Under the pieces are notes generated by a model. It saw nothing but the letters and a program-made list of their open reading frames with translations, was not told the DNA's origin and did no database searches. A stretch of 64,000 nucleotides of DNA from assembly GCA_015146655.1 (NCBI GenBank), contig VKHL01000026.1, forward strand, positions 184,512-248,511. Reading direction: 5' to 3'. Of the stretch, positions 1 through 11,481 are shown one piece after another; the stretch's first letter is position 1, and every line of letters begins with the position of its first letter. The position numbers were made by a program, and so were the translations under genes. Origin of the DNA: Ochromonas danica (taxonomy: Eukaryota > Sar > Chrysophyceae > Chromulinales > Chromulinaceae).

Positions 1-1
1 G

Positions 2-2518
2 CGGAAAGAGCATTGGCTGAAGTTGGGGTGTTCCGCTGGCTGTGGCAGTGCTCCTACAAACTCTGTTACAGACCTACACAGTCTTTCTGATCAATCAGAT
101 CAGCAAGAAGACTCATTTCCGCTTCATTCGAATGGAAAGGCAGCTCAGGGCGTATCGAGTTTGCCGGAAGACATCCTCCTGATCACATCCTTCGCTTGTT
201 GTGCCGCCTGGAATAGTGTGAGACACCAGCTGGTGAACCAAACCCCCTCTAGATCAGGATCCGCGGCAACTTCTACGTTATCGTCTACTATACCAATTCA
301 TCGTCTGGGCAGCGGTGACTTCTTGACGCGCAATAAGGAGATCATCTATCCCAAGGATGTTCTCATAGCGCTCGCGCCTTTCTGGGCAGCGACAAATGCT
401 TTTCTCCTGCTTTGCACACATAGCAAAGGTGTCTTCACAAAGCTTAGTGTTGAAGCTGAGAGCCATGAAATGAAGCGTCGACTGCTAGCGCTTCAATTTC
501 TCTCGTCGAAAGAATTGATCAATTCCGCTTCGATGAACATGAACGAAGACATACTTCGCCATATGACATACTCTCAAATATTGCACATCGAGCATTCTTT
601 TAATTATTCACTTTACAGTCGACTGAAGAAAACTCTAAAGATGCAATTGAAAACGCCGTTGTTTCTGGCAACTTACTTCTCAATGACTCTTCATACTGAC
701 CTCTTACACTTGAACTTCGAGAGCTTTGTTCAGCGTGAGTCAAAGAAGGTAAAACCTGGTGCTTCGCAATCTAATCTTGCTTTGAACAACACAACAAGCG
801 CTGAGTCGACATTTTGTGAGACTCTTACCGAAAATAATAAACAAGAAAGAATTGTCCGATACGATCTTCTTTCCCTTGCAATTCTACATGCGACTCCGAA
901 AGCAAATCCTTTCAACGCCTTGACTGCAGTAGATAACTGCTGTAGTCGTGCTGCAAGGTGGCATAAGAAACCACATTCCTTCTTTGTCCTCCTATTCCAA
1001 CTTGTGATACTATTAGTACCACTACCATGGACTCATGCAACAATGAATATGAATAGCATGAAATCTTCCTTTGAGAAGAACTATGAGACAATCTGTTCCC
1101 ACTATGCCTTTGTACAAAAATACAAAAATATGATACAACAACCTCCTAACAAATACTTCATCTTTGTCTATCATGATAATGGTCATCATGTGAGTAATGG
1201 AGGACTTGGCGATCGTCTAGCAGGATTAATCACAGCTTTCTTCTATGCATTACGAACCAATCGTACACTTCTGATTGAAGGCGATGTAGCCTTACAAAAG
1301 GCTTTCCAACCTTATTTTAAGTCATCTTCTCATCTTTCAAAAGTAACATGGGAAGATTGGAAATGGGCTGGATGGCAGGATTCTTTTGTTAATGAGATGG
1401 TCAATGTACATTGTATTAATCCACGTCCTGGTCATCGTCATTGTGCACTCGAAGATAGTCATCAAAAGAAATGGGAGAATAGTAAAGTTATTCGATATTA
1501 TGGAAATCGCGTCTATTTGTGTAGATGGTTATTTTCACAAGATGTTGTCTTACAAAGTGAATTACGAGAATTATGGCGAATTCTCTCTCCAACTGAGAAG
1601 AAGAGCAAACGCCATGATAACACAACCAAGATTAATAGTAGTAGCACTGCAAATAGTACTAATAGTAGTAGTGGTGTTGGTGGCGATGGGAGTGGGAGTG
1701 AGGGTGCATGGCAGAAACAGGATGTCAACTTGTATGAGATTGCTGGTTGTGCATTACGATCTCTTCTTCATCCAACTGACTTGCTTTGGAATACTTCTAT
1801 GGAGTTGATCAAACCAGCCTTATTGAAAGAAGATCGAAAGCAAATACAAGAAGCTTTTCCTCCTCTTCGTTTAGTGTCAACACATTTTCGATGTGGTGAC
1901 AGTAGCTTCACTTCCAATCAGATAAACCCACAGTGTGTTTTCAACACGCCCGCGACATGGCAAGGTACACCGTTCGGCGATGATCACTCTATGGACTCTC
2001 CCGTCGATCTCGCTCAGTGTGCTAAGCAATTTCTTCCATCGAATAACTCACTTCCTTCTCATAGAATGGTGTTACTTTATGTTGCATCGGATAGTTCATG
2101 GTCTTCACAACAAGTTGTGGAGAAAGCTGACTATAATTTGATCGTACAGCCTAGTGAACGCTGTCATGTTAATCTTCATCGTGATGCTTCCACTCTTCAT
2201 ATCTGTGCCACTCAAACATTTTCTCAATGGTTCTTGCTTGGACTGAGTGACTTTCTAATTACACAAGGTCTGCTGAAGCAGATTGCAGCGAATAATGCGT
2301 ATGAAGATCAACCTAATCATATCTTCTTGGTGAACCAACTGACTGGTTATGATAAAGATGTACAAGCGCCCATCAGCGCCTTCTCTCGATTTGCTTCCAT
2401 TTACTCACTAAAGACGAAAGGGTTGAGGTATGGCTTACAATGCCATGAGATTGATGTGAAGAAGTTAGCCATGCGAACTCATGGAAACTGGGTTTGTAAT
2501 CCAAACATGTTCTTCTAG
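2..2518 (+). CDS. Fucosyltransferase-like protein (5' partial)
   Basis: The frame is open from the left edge, so the true start lies outside the window; no in-frame ATG is seen near the edge. The C-terminal half carries a GGLGDRLAGL motif (around residue 395 counted from position 23) and HFRCGD (around 623). These match the 'GDR' and 'HxRxGD' motifs of the fucosyltransferase superfamily (NodZ/GT23/GT37/POFUT fold), which transfers fucose from GDP-fucose to glycans in the secretory pathway. A hydrophobic stretch near residues 319-340 (FFVLLFQLVILLV) could be a signal anchor placing the catalytic half in the Golgi lumen. The first ~320 residues are unrecognised and may be a second domain or include an unspotted intron. 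A Ser/Asn/Gly-rich insert lies at about 1615-1710. Exact acceptor and linkage cannot be told. Confidence 0.55.
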   Translation, partial: RKEHWLKLGCSAGCGSAPTNSVTDLHSLSDQSDQQEDSFPLHSNGKAAQGVSSLPEDILLITSFACCAAWNSVRHQLVNQTPSRSGSAATSTLSSTIPIHRLGSGDFLTRNKEIIYPKDVLIALAPFWAATNAFLLLCTHSKGVFTKLSVEAESHEMKRRLLALQFLSSKELINSASMNMNEDILRHMTYSQILHIEHSFNYSLYSRLKKTLKMQLKTPLFLATYFSMTLHTDLLHLNFESFVQRESKKVKPGASQSNLALNNTTSAESTFCETLTENNKQERIVRYDLLSLAILHATPKANPFNALTAVDNCCSRAARWHKKPHSFFVLLFQLVILLVPLPWTHATMNMNSMKSSFEKNYETICSHYAFVQKYKNMIQQPPNKYFIFVYHDNGHHVSNGGLGDRLAGLITAFFYALRTNRTLLIEGDVALQKAFQPYFKSSSHLSKVTWEDWKWAGWQDSFVNEMVNVHCINPRPGHRHCALEDSHQKKWENSKVIRYYGNRVYLCRWLFSQDVVLQSELRELWRILSPTEKKSKRHDNTTKINSSSTANSTNSSSGVGGDGSGSEGAWQKQDVNLYEIAGCALRSLLHPTDLLWNTSMELIKPALLKEDRKQIQEAFPPLRLVSTHFRCGDSSFTSNQINPQCVFNTPATWQGTPFGDDHSMDSPVDLAQCAKQFLPSNNSLPSHRMVLLYVASDSSWSSQQVVEKADYNLIVQPSERCHVNLHRDASTLHICATQTFSQWFLLGLSDFLITQGLLKQIAANNAYEDQPNHIFLVNQLTGYDKDVQAPISAFSRFASIYSLKTKGLRYGLQCHEIDVKKLAMRTHGNWVCNPNMFF

Positions 2519-2698
2519 ACTAATAATACCAAGCCATTACCTGCTGCAATAGATTGAATAGTCCACCACAAGGTTTACTACATACAGTCCTGAAGTCAAT
2601 ATCTTGCACACAAGACATATTATCCTGAATAGAAAACTATGCGATGAACAACTGTAAAGGTGTATTGGATATCCAGTGTATTGGTAGGTATTGTATTA

Positions 2699-4435
2699 TC
2701 AAGGATGATAATGGTAGCTGTTGTCTTTGGTGAAGACGTAGATGGGATTGATTAGCAAGTTGACAGCAAAGATGACAGAGAGAATAGCGAATCTGTCATC
2801 TCGGAATATCTGTACAGTCTTTTGAATAACATCCGCACGATTCTTTGCAAAGAAGAGGTGGTTCATGATCCAAGCATTTCCAGCCTCCATCAAAGCTGCA
2901 ACGATTATATAGACTATTGCCCTCCAACATCTGTCAAGACTGCCTTGTAGATCTGAAGACACCCAAGAGACTGTCTGTACAGTGAGCAGGAGAATAGACA
3001 TACTCACGGCGGAAGAGATCATGACCACGACTCGTACTCCAAAGTCAAGTGCAATGAATTCCAGCCAATCTTGGCAATTAGTTTGATAAGGAATGAAGAG
3101 ATTCCTTGCAATGGGAAGGTTAGGATGATCTTGAATATAGATCAGATAAGGATAGAGCCATTTGCTTGCTCGTAGAGGATAGAGGATCCACTCAAAGGCA
3201 AGGTGGATGGCTTGAAAAGAGGCAAACATTCCCCAAGAGTCTACCGACTCAAACAATATACGATAGAAGGAATAGAAGAACATAAGTCCTGCAAACTCAG
3301 CAATAAAGAAGATGGAAGTAGATCCTATCTTATTACGATCTAAAGCAAGTCCTGCACGCTTTAGTAGAAATCGGAAAAAGCTAGCCCCAAGGACAAAAGA
3401 GAGGAAGCGAAAGGCTACGAGGAAGAAGTCTGTGTTGTCGCTATCCTTGCGGAGTAGATCCACAAAGTACATCAACAAGTAGTAGTAGCTGTTGAAGGCG
3501 AAGAAGAATAAGGCTATAAAGGCAAATTGACGTCTATTTCCTCCTGTCACATATCCTAGTGAGATATTATGTTTGATGTAATAGAATCGAGGAATTATCT
3601 CGACCATGGTTAAATAGAGTGAAGAAGAGTGAGTAGTCTTCTGTGAGGTAAGAGATGTAGAGAGAGGCGGGATAGAAGAAGTGCTGTCACTATGGGCATC
3701 TCCAGAATAGATTCTTGGCATTGGCATGGCGGTCTGCTGCTGCTGCTGCTGCTGCTGCTGTACCTCCGAGCTAAACACGATGGGATTCACTGCCAAGGAA
3801 GGAGACATCATCATCTGCATGGACATAGAGAAAGAGGGCTCTCGACCATCCAAAGCATGAATCTCTCTCCACAATTTTCGTCCATTGCTCAAATCTTCAG
3901 GTTTGTCTTTAGTTAACTCAGTGTCTTCAGCAACAGTCAATGCGCTGTTGAAGAGATCGAAATAGCGAGGATTGATATCATCCTGACTTGCTGTGTGATG
4001 GGTGACTTCAATGTACTTCCAGTAGAAGGGTTGTTGTTGACTCTCAGTATAAGATATATCAGCTGGTTTTGGATGGGCGAAAGAGTGCCAACCTGCGAGG
4101 AGGATGACCACTGGCAAGCCTATAATAGAGGAAAACAGCTGAATCGGTTCATCATCGAAATGGTTGCCGATATAGGAGGCGATACGGATCACCATGGGAA
4201 GCATAATGCCTGCAGCATATAGAGAAAGGTACGCATTAACTGAGATGTCAGGCATGCACAGCAGAGTGAACTCAGCATAGAGGGCGATGCCAAAGATCGA
4301 CCACAACTCCTGCTTTATGAAGACATATACCCAAACACTGTAGTTGGGGATTATGGTATAAATCCAGGCAATCAACAGGGCTAAGAACATCAGTCCGAAA
4401 GGATGAATGGCATCTTTCAGATAGACAGGCGTCAT
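2699..4435 (-). CDS. Multispanning membrane protein with polyQ tract, unknown function
   Basis: Single-exon frame of 578 residues from the ATG at 4435. Roughly eight to ten hydrophobic helices are visible: a cluster in the first ~110 residues and a second cluster after residue ~285. They are separated by a hydrophilic Ser-rich loop with nine consecutive Gln (CAG x9, at 3734-3760 on the plus strand) near residues 226-234. No family motif was recognised. The loop between the two membrane halves suggests a transporter- or channel-like topology, but that is only topology. The gene is tail-to-tail with the fucosyltransferase-like gene, 180 bp apart. A helix-by-helix structural comparison is needed to name it. 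Confidence 0.7.
   Translation of the reverse strand: MTPVYLKDAIHPFGLMFLALLIAWIYTIIPNYSVWVYVFIKQELWSIFGIALYAEFTLLCMPDISVNAYLSLYAAGIMLPMVIRIASYIGNHFDDEPIQLFSSIIGLPVVILLAGWHSFAHPKPADISYTESQQQPFYWKYIEVTHHTASQDDINPRYFDLFNSALTVAEDTELTKDKPEDLSNGRKLWREIHALDGREPSFSMSMQMMMSPSLAVNPIVFSSEVQQQQQQQQQTAMPMPRIYSGDAHSDSTSSIPPLSTSLTSQKTTHSSSLYLTMVEIIPRFYYIKHNISLGYVTGGNRRQFAFIALFFFAFNSYYYLLMYFVDLLRKDSDNTDFFLVAFRFLSFVLGASFFRFLLKRAGLALDRNKIGSTSIFFIAEFAGLMFFYSFYRILFESVDSWGMFASFQAIHLAFEWILYPLRASKWLYPYLIYIQDHPNLPIARNLFIPYQTNCQDWLEFIALDFGVRVVVMISSAVSMSILLLTVQTVSWVSSDLQGSLDRCWRAIVYIIVAALMEAGNAWIMNHLFFAKNRADVIQKTVQIFRDDRFAILSVIFAVNLLINPIYVFTKDNSYHYHP
3734..3760. repeat. CTG/CAG trinucleotide repeat (9 units)
   Basis: Nine perfect CTG units on the plus strand encode the polyglutamine run of the membrane protein read on the minus strand. 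It is likely to be length-variable. Confidence 0.95.
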
Positions 4436-4623
4436 CAATCAATTCATGAAACAAAGAAAGGTGGTGGTGATTTGTCGCCGAACAACTCAAACCCAGGAAA
4501 TCGCTTTTGAAAAACGCGTTATTGTTTGGCGGTTAGAAATGGACTGCTCTGTCTACTATGTACATGGCTATTATCAGGATGATTGCTCTGATGAAAACAA
4601 TTCTTCCAATCTCTTGGCTGTGA

Positions 4624-5801
4624 CTACATAACTATACAGCCGAATGAAGTTTTCCGTTCCCTCTCAGCTGATCCTCGACATCCACGCTTCTTGCTGACAA
4701 ACTCGATGGTGGCGTTGGTTTCAACAAGGAGTTCCCCTGTTAATTCTTGGAATTCTTTCAACTGCATAATCTTTCCAGCATTTTGAGCAATATAAAATAT
4801 CACTTTCTTTTTCAGGCTGCAGCAGCAAATATCCTCGGCAAACAACAGGATTGGAATGACCATGGCATCGGGCCTCAACTCACTCATAATGTAGCTTTCA
4901 GTGCATTCAATTAAATGCGGCAGCTGATACTTGAGGGCAGCAAGTAAAATAGGCTTGGCATTATCAGCCATGATAGTTTTATCGGGAAGAATGTCGGTGT
5001 AAATGTGATGGAGAACTTCCCTCATTACTACCGCATCAATATCAGGCACTTCAACTGCTCGACTTTGGTGTTCCAGAAAGCTTGAGAAGAACATCGCTTT
5101 GAAGACATCGGATCTAGCGGCCAGGATACATTTGTGGGCATGTACACTCTCCAGCTTTTCTCCGCAATAGAAAGTCACATCGGATGTTTCGCAGCGATTG
5201 AACATGTTCCTCAAGCAATCATCGATGGTTGAAGGATACCGCTTAGAAGCATTTTTATCGAGCACTGGAGACATTTCTAGGTCTCCATATACTGTGACCT
5301 CCACTTTGAACACAACTGTATCATCAACTCGATATCCTAAGCCGGCGTCCCTCAACATCGCCCCATGCATGAACTTGTCTCTACCCCACCCATCTACCTA
5401 TTAACACAAATAGGAAAGAACTTTCAGCTTTTTGACAACATAAACTTAATCTACAACAAATTACTCACTTGAACTCCCTTAGCCTCAAAAACTCTTACTC
5501 CGGATGAAGCAAAGGACTCATCTTCTCCTCCCATAATTTGATTCACAACACTAAGTTTGTAGCTAGCTCGAGCAATACGATTTGATTTGCTTGCTAAATA
5601 ATAAGACAGATAACCTTTGTGATTCTCCAGACTACCCCCTGGGAATATTCGCAATTGCCAAGTATATCCACAAAGTGTGAACTCTGGCGATTCAATCGAA
5701 TCTCCTACTCGGATAGACAAGCCGGAGTAGTTTTCTACTTGAAATCGGTATATACCACTACTTTTATGAACCCTTGAAACGCTTTCCTTCTCTTCGATCA
5801 T
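4624..5801 (-). CDS. MATH-BTB protein (SPOP-like Cullin-3 adaptor)
   Basis: Two exons, 5801-5469 and 5397-4624, joined in phase 0 across a 71-bp GTGAGT...AATAG intron, give 368 residues. Exon 1 and the start of exon 2 form a MATH domain (YRFQVENYSGL, then WGRDKFM across the junction, the WGxxKF signature of MATH folds). A BTB/POZ domain follows (SDVTFYCGEKLESVHAHKCILAARSDVFKAMF region, cut here by description) and then a BACK-like C-terminus. Family members bind substrates through MATH and Cullin-3 through BTB, so a ubiquitin-ligase adaptor role is inferred. Length and domain order match SPOP/BPM proteins. The ATG at 5801 is the first in-frame Met; upstream residues in the same frame lack an ATG. 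Confidence 0.85.
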
Positions 5802-6080
5802 GATCGACTTCTGGAATATTGGTGCTGTTAGGAGAAAAGGGAAGGTGAAAGGTAGGAGAAGATGGCAATTCAATTATGTTCTGATGACTGCAAGATGAGA
5901 AGAAAGAATTCAATGACACTCACTTCACTGCGAGGACTGAAAGATCCTTCACAACAACTTTGTGTGGGCTCTTCGTCCCTTTCCTGCCAGCTAAATACCT
6001 AGACTATCCTATCTAGGTCTGCCCTATCGCCTTTGTATCAGTTGATGATAGAACAAAATAGGAAATAATTGAAGAACGAA

Positions 6081-7043
6081 ATGAGTTTAATTGGGTTAGT
6101 ATTTCAAAGCCCTTGTATATCAATAGCAGTGATATATCTTACTTGGGCATGGTCTAAATTTCTGGTGGAAGAATGGGATTATCGACGGATGACTCTATCC
6201 TATCAGGATTGCGTCAGCAAATGTCAATATTGGCGTATTTTCACAGCCCCTCTCAGTCATCAATCCACATCTCATCTCTTGGCTAATCTACTAACATTAT
6301 GGAGTTGCCGATCCATAGAAAGACGATATGGTAGTTGGTTTATCTTTCGGTATTCTCTACTACTTCTCTTATGTGAGGCTGGGCTAACTATCCTCTTTAT
6401 TCAATACTGTATGAAGTTAAGTAGGAATGACATGGTTACCAATACCTTGTATACTATGCCTTCTTCTGGTAGTTCAGGATTGATCTTAGCCTGGATGGCA
6501 TATTCTTCAATTGATCCCAAGGCAGAGGTTTTCCTTTTCTTAGGAATCATACCCTTGCATCCTGCCTTGGCTATCATCCCTACTATCTGTTTCCACTATT
6601 TTCTAGGTCCTGTAAGTACTGTATATTCTAACCTCTGTGGGTTGATTAGTGGATATTTGTTGGCCTCGGGGGTGCTGCTCTGTCTCTCGGGAGGGTATTG
6701 GACATTCTGCTTCTTGGCTAACATAGCCATCCTCGCCTCTGCCACCCTCCTTAATGAAGATGCTTTACCAAGAAATGCTAATTCCGTAGTGAATGCTCCG
6801 GACACCTTGGAGTTGGTGTCATTAACCAATGGGGAAGATGAAGATGGACGGGATGAGCCACAGCAGCGACTTCTTGCTTTCTCTTCGCCGTCATCCTCCT
6901 CCTCCTCCACTTCTCCCACGACATATGATGATCAAGATAATAATATGCAAAGTAGGTCTTCTATATGGGGGTCAATAGTTCGTTCGCGTGGTGGGGTGGA
7001 GGAAGAGGAGCGGCAGCCTCTGCTGGGCCCTCAGAATGTCTAG
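6081..7043 (+). CDS. Rhomboid-family membrane protein, probable pseudoprotease
   Basis: Single exon, 320 residues from the ATG at 6081. It has about six membrane helices, the rhomboid L1 signature YWRIFTAPLSH, an HxxxN in the next helix (HLLAN) and a GSSG motif near residues 130-134, which corresponds to the GxSG catalytic-serine motif. The last conserved helix reads SNLCGLISG, where active rhomboids have a His before LGGLxxG, so the catalytic His appears replaced by Asn (or Ser). A Ser/acidic cytoplasmic tail of about 110 residues follows. Family knowledge: pseudo-rhomboids (iRhom, derlin-like) act in ER quality control or trafficking without cleaving. It stands head-to-head with the MATH-BTB gene, with 279 bp between the two starts. 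Confidence 0.75.
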   Translation: MSLIGLVFQSPCISIAVIYLTWAWSKFLVEEWDYRRMTLSYQDCVSKCQYWRIFTAPLSHQSTSHLLANLLTLWSCRSIERRYGSWFIFRYSLLLLLCEAGLTILFIQYCMKLSRNDMVTNTLYTMPSSGSSGLILAWMAYSSIDPKAEVFLFLGIIPLHPALAIIPTICFHYFLGPVSTVYSNLCGLISGYLLASGVLLCLSGGYWTFCFLANIAILASATLLNEDALPRNANSVVNAPDTLELVSLTNGEDEDGRDEPQQRLLAFSSPSSSSSSTSPTTYDDQDNNMQSRSSIWGSIVRSRGGVEEEERQPLLGPQNV

Positions 7044-7172
7044 CCCAGCAGCCACAACCCTCCACATCTCATATGACATTCAGCCAGTAATACTATACAA
7101 AGTGAGTCTTAGCTATTACACCACCAAACATCTTCTTCCTTCTAGCTGTAGCATTCTTTTGTTTTATCGAGT

Positions 7173-9797
7173 CTACAGATTAATGCTTTCGACCTGGTAG
7201 TACTTCTCTACAGGCTGGACATGACCAGCTTTTCGGTTCAGAACACGTTCAATGTGGGTCCACGTACCAAGAAGTTGTTCGGTGTGTTCCAAAGCTTCTT
7301 GTGCACCACTCACAAGAGAGATGGTCGCAGATAAGGCTTTGTGTACTGCAGGCTGTCTCGAGGCTTCGAGGGCAAATGTTGTCAAATGGGCATCCAAAAT
7401 ACCTTCCATCCATGTGATCGCTCGTTGTAGTTGATCATCTCCAAAATAGAAGAATACAGGCATGGGGGCGATTTGAGGAACACAGATACCGCGAATAAGA
7501 TTTGTCAATATACGAATAACCATGGCGGCAACAGTGGGACTCACAGATTGCACTGCCTCGCTGATGAGGTAAGTAGTGAAAGCCGCGGGTCGCAGCAAGA
7601 TACTCTCCAGGATACCTTGGAACACCTTGTGATAGGTTAACTGTCGGGTAGTTTTACCTGGCTTCTGCTCTCGTGGTGGAAGATCAGCACTAATAAAGAC
7701 TCCATCATCACGATCATGTCTGTATACTTCCATGTACCACAAAACACAACCCACGATCTCAAACTTAGGCTATTCAAAACACGGAAAAAACAACGAGCAC
7801 ATTAACTCTGCAATATTAAGTGATATGTAACCAAGAGAAGAAAGTGTTACTTACCACAAAGCTCTCAGGCAAGGTGCAGGCTCGTTTAAGAGCAGCCACA
7901 GCGTGTGTTTCGGTGACATCTGCTGTGAACCGCAGAATCTCACAAATTATATCAAAGCGATAGATAATAAGAGCACGTTGAAAAAGGAAAGCATGATCAC
8001 CCATATTCACATCTCCACTGCGCACTAATGCTTTGACTACTTCCCAGTCCATTTTATCGATGACCTCCACAGCACGCAATCTGTCCAAGAAGGAAGACGC
8101 AACTCGAGGGTCCAACTCCATTCCTACCAACTTCCGTTTTCTGCCATAACTGGCAATATGAGCACGAGCCTTTTCTCCTCGTTCACCTTCTTTATGAACG
8201 GTGTTGAGATATTCTTGTAGCAGAGCATTGAGTTGTTCTTGTTCGTTCGCAGGTAGTTGTCCCAATTGACTTCCACCTGAGACTGACTTCTTTACACTGT
8301 TGGTTTGTGAAGTCTTCTCTTGCTCCATAGATTGCATGGACACCATAAGACAGCCTAAGAGACTCTGTGCTTGGTGAGAAGGCATAGCAAAGGAGCGCTG
8401 GTAGAGAATAGAAGGTCCTTCATCAGCCATGCGCTCCACCAGCAATACAGCACCTAACGAGATATCCCGATCAAACTCACACAACACTACAGGACCATGG
8501 ACCTTTCTCTGCAAAGATAGTTGAAGTAGTTGCGTAGCATAACGACTGTGTAGACATCGTACATCTCCCTTGCCATCCACCAACCACAACCCATCATTCA
8601 AATCAAACACTTCTTGAATATCCACTCCAATTTCTCTCTGAAATAACAATTCTCCACGAAGATCAACATTCATCCAGGTAGTAATATTGCTATTATTATT
8701 GTCCTTGGATGTAGTGATTAAGGAAAGACTCTCTCCCTCTTGATACAAGAAGACCTTGACCAACAACTGGGAGGAAGCATCCACCGGAAGATTCAAAATA
8801 GACATCTTCTCACCATCTAACCAAAAAGTATTAGTATTGGCTGAAGCAGCATCAATTGGCCACAAGAAAGCAACCGTTTTAACACTTTCTGTCGTCTTGG
8901 ATTTGCTTCTTTTAGACGATTCCACACTGCCGCCCTCTTTAACATTCACTACCACTACCACATGGCTTTTGGAAACAGAGAGATGGGCAAGGCTTTGATC
9001 AACAAGAGAAAGTGATTGCGGAAGGAAAGAAGTTATCGCTCTATTTAAGGGAGACCAACACACACAGAATAGCTATGAGAACAAGAAGAAGCACACAACA
9101 CAGAAGGGAAGAATGGAGAGTAAACAGACTACTTACCCTGCAGGATATTGAGCTTTGGAATGATCTAGGAGCACTTTGCAGAGATTTCCCCCTTCACAAT
9201 AGACGAGCAAGTCGTTCTCCAAGGCCCACAGTCGCTGGGGTCGCACTGCCACTGGCCACTTCTCTCGAACCATCTCACTGGCAGACTGACAGTTTTCTGG
9301 CACCACTACCAAGGAACCGTCTTTCAACAGCACCACAAACAGGCTTTTTACATCGTCATGCAAAGACACTATTAGACTTTCCTTTCAGTTGTTGCAAACA
9401 GTCAATGCCTACCTTCTCCCTGTGACATAGACCACATCTACTATAGGGTCATAGAAGCTTTTCAAATCATATTTACGTGCTAAAGATCCACTTTCTCCCT
9501 ATTAGACAAAAGTGAGGAAAGTAAGTGAGTGTGGGAGTGAGTCAAATGGGTGGGTTACTGTGAGTGGAGGGGACTGACATTGACTAAGATGATACTGTGT
9601 TTGGTCAAAAGTAAAGTTGGCGCTCGTACTCCTAAATTACTACCATTTTGACTAAGAGGTACAATCTTAAGTACAGCTTCTGGGAGTTCACAAAGAATTT
9701 CCATCTTTCTTGTGATGAGTAGTTCTTCGCTCTTTTTGGATGGAGATGACCGACACTCACAGCAGCAGCAAGCATGATTATTACCATTCCCGCGCAT
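7173..9797 (-). CDS. NOL11-like rRNA-processing factor
   Basis: Five exons: 9797-9579, 9498-9413, 9376-9137, 9040-7855 and 7769-7173. They join in frame to about 775 residues. The second intron would be only 36 bp; an alternative uses the donor at 9441 and acceptor at 9382 (60 bp) and also keeps frame. The N-terminal half looks like beta-propeller sequence (SIILVNV, GSLVVVPEN, LWALENDLLVY). The C-terminal part is helical and has WMEGILDAHLT and a terminal YYQVESINL, which resemble the C-terminus of human NOL11 (LLDAHFT, YSIEVLEL). NOL11 works in the t-UTP part of the small-subunit processome, supporting pre-rRNA transcription and processing in the nucleolus. The assignment rests on remembered motifs and overall layout, so it is tentative. 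Confidence 0.55.
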
Positions 9798-9913
9798 TAA
9801 CGTTAACTTAAGAGGATAAGAGTTCAGATTCTGAACCTCTGGAGATCTGGTCGCTGCTTGCTTGCTTCTAGATTTCCCTCTGATTGACTTCCTTCAAGAT
9901 ACGTACTACAAGA

Positions 9914-11226
9914 ATGGCTACAGAGTGTAAATGCTATTGGGCACCTGCTGCTAAAGAACCTCTTGTTCCTGCAACTATTACTCGTCGTGCTCCAGGACCT
10001 CATGATGTTGATATTAAAATTCTTTATGCTGGTATCTGTCATTCAGATATCCACCAGGTCAGAGCCTCCTACTGTAGAAGAGAAATTAATTAATATTGTC
10101 AACATAACTCTAAATATCCAAAATGTGCTGTTTTTAGGCTAGAGAGGAGTGGAAGGATAACTGGGGTCACAACGCCTTCCCATTGTAAGCCATTTCACAG
10201 CTTTATCACTACACTAGCACTAACACTTTGTGACCAACCAACCAATCAATAGGGTGCCTGGACATGAGATTGTAGGAGTGGTTGAGAAAGTTGGCGCACA
10301 GGTTTCAAAGTTCAAAGTAGGTCAGCGTGTGGGCGTTGGCTGCATGGTGGACAGGTGACATTGTGTTATTATGTACTATCGTATTTTGATACACTGGGGT
10401 AGCAAATCTGATCTTTGTGTGGCTTTTTAGCTGCCGTGATTGCTCTAACTGTCGTCGTGGTGATGAGCAATATTGCTCGTTTGGTATGATTGGAACCTAT
10501 GCTTCCAAATTCAAATATCTCCACTGTGAGGAATACAACGAACAAGGAGGTAACCCCACTCATGGAGGTTATGCTCAATCCATTGTCGTGGATGAAAAAT
10601 ATGTTCTCTCTGTCCCTGAGAATCTTGCTATTGAAGGTGTAGCTCCTTTGCTTTGTGCGGGTATTACCACCTATTCGCCTCTTATCCACTTCGGACTGAG
10701 ACCTTACCACAAGTTCGCTGTCGCTGGTCTGGGTGGATTGGGACATATGGCTGCCAAGTTTGGTGTCGCTTTTGGTGCTCACACTACTGTTATTTCTCGT
10801 GGAACTAACAAGAAAGAGAGTGCTCTGGTTGACCTGCGTGCTGATGCTTACTTGGATGTCACCAATCCAGAAGAAGTGAAGGCAGCGATCGGTTCGTTCG
10901 ATTTCATTCTGAATACTATCGCTGCTGATCATGATGTCAACACCTATCTCCGCATGCTCAAGCATGATGGTAAGATGATTATGGTCGGTCTCTCTGAGCG
11001 TCCCATGAAGCTTTACAATCATCCCCTCGTGGAAAATCGCCGTATTCTTGCAGGATCCATGATTGGTGGTATCCGTGAAACTCAGGAGATGTTAGACTTC
11101 TGTGGTCGCAAGAACATCGTCTCGGATGTGGAAGTGATCTCTGCTGATCGTGTCAACGAGGCTTACGATCGCACACTCCGCAGCGATGTCAAGTACCGCT
11201 TTGTCATCGACATTGCTACTCTTTAA
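9914..11226 (+). CDS. Zinc-dependent alcohol dehydrogenase, CAD type
   Basis: Four exons (9914-10057, 10138-10184, 10253-10354, 10431-11226) give 362 residues, the usual length of cinnamyl/aryl alcohol dehydrogenases. Catalytic-zinc ligands are seen in GICHSD and PGHE. The structural zinc loop is four Cys in [15 protein letters not shown], split by the third intron. A Rossmann glycine motif GLGGLG follows. Such enzymes reduce aldehydes with NADPH in the cytosol; land-plant lignin substrates cannot be assumed here. Each splice junction restores frame. The start is the first ATG in the frame. It diverges from the NOL11-like gene, with only 116 bp between the two start codons, so a shared promoter is likely. 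Confidence 0.9.
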
Positions 11227-11481
11227 CAAACAACAATACCTTATTATTTGCCACCAGCCCTTTCGTTGCCTTGAATCTGTCACGATGATTCATGTTTTAT
11301 GACTTTTGTGTGCACGTTGGGAGAAGAAGTGCGAAAGCATCTAACATTTAATCAATGATCAAATTGAATGAAAGCTGTGCTAGCTATCTTAGTATTTAAT
11401 CAATATTCTCCTCCCTTCTCTCACTGACTTCTCATTCCTCCCTTCTAGTGACACTACCAGAGGTATACCATCCTCTTATCC

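Noticed and set aside
1386-1808. 140-residue plus-strand frame inside the fucosyltransferase-like gene
   Set aside because: It overlaps the longer frame carrying recognised motifs and has no family features.
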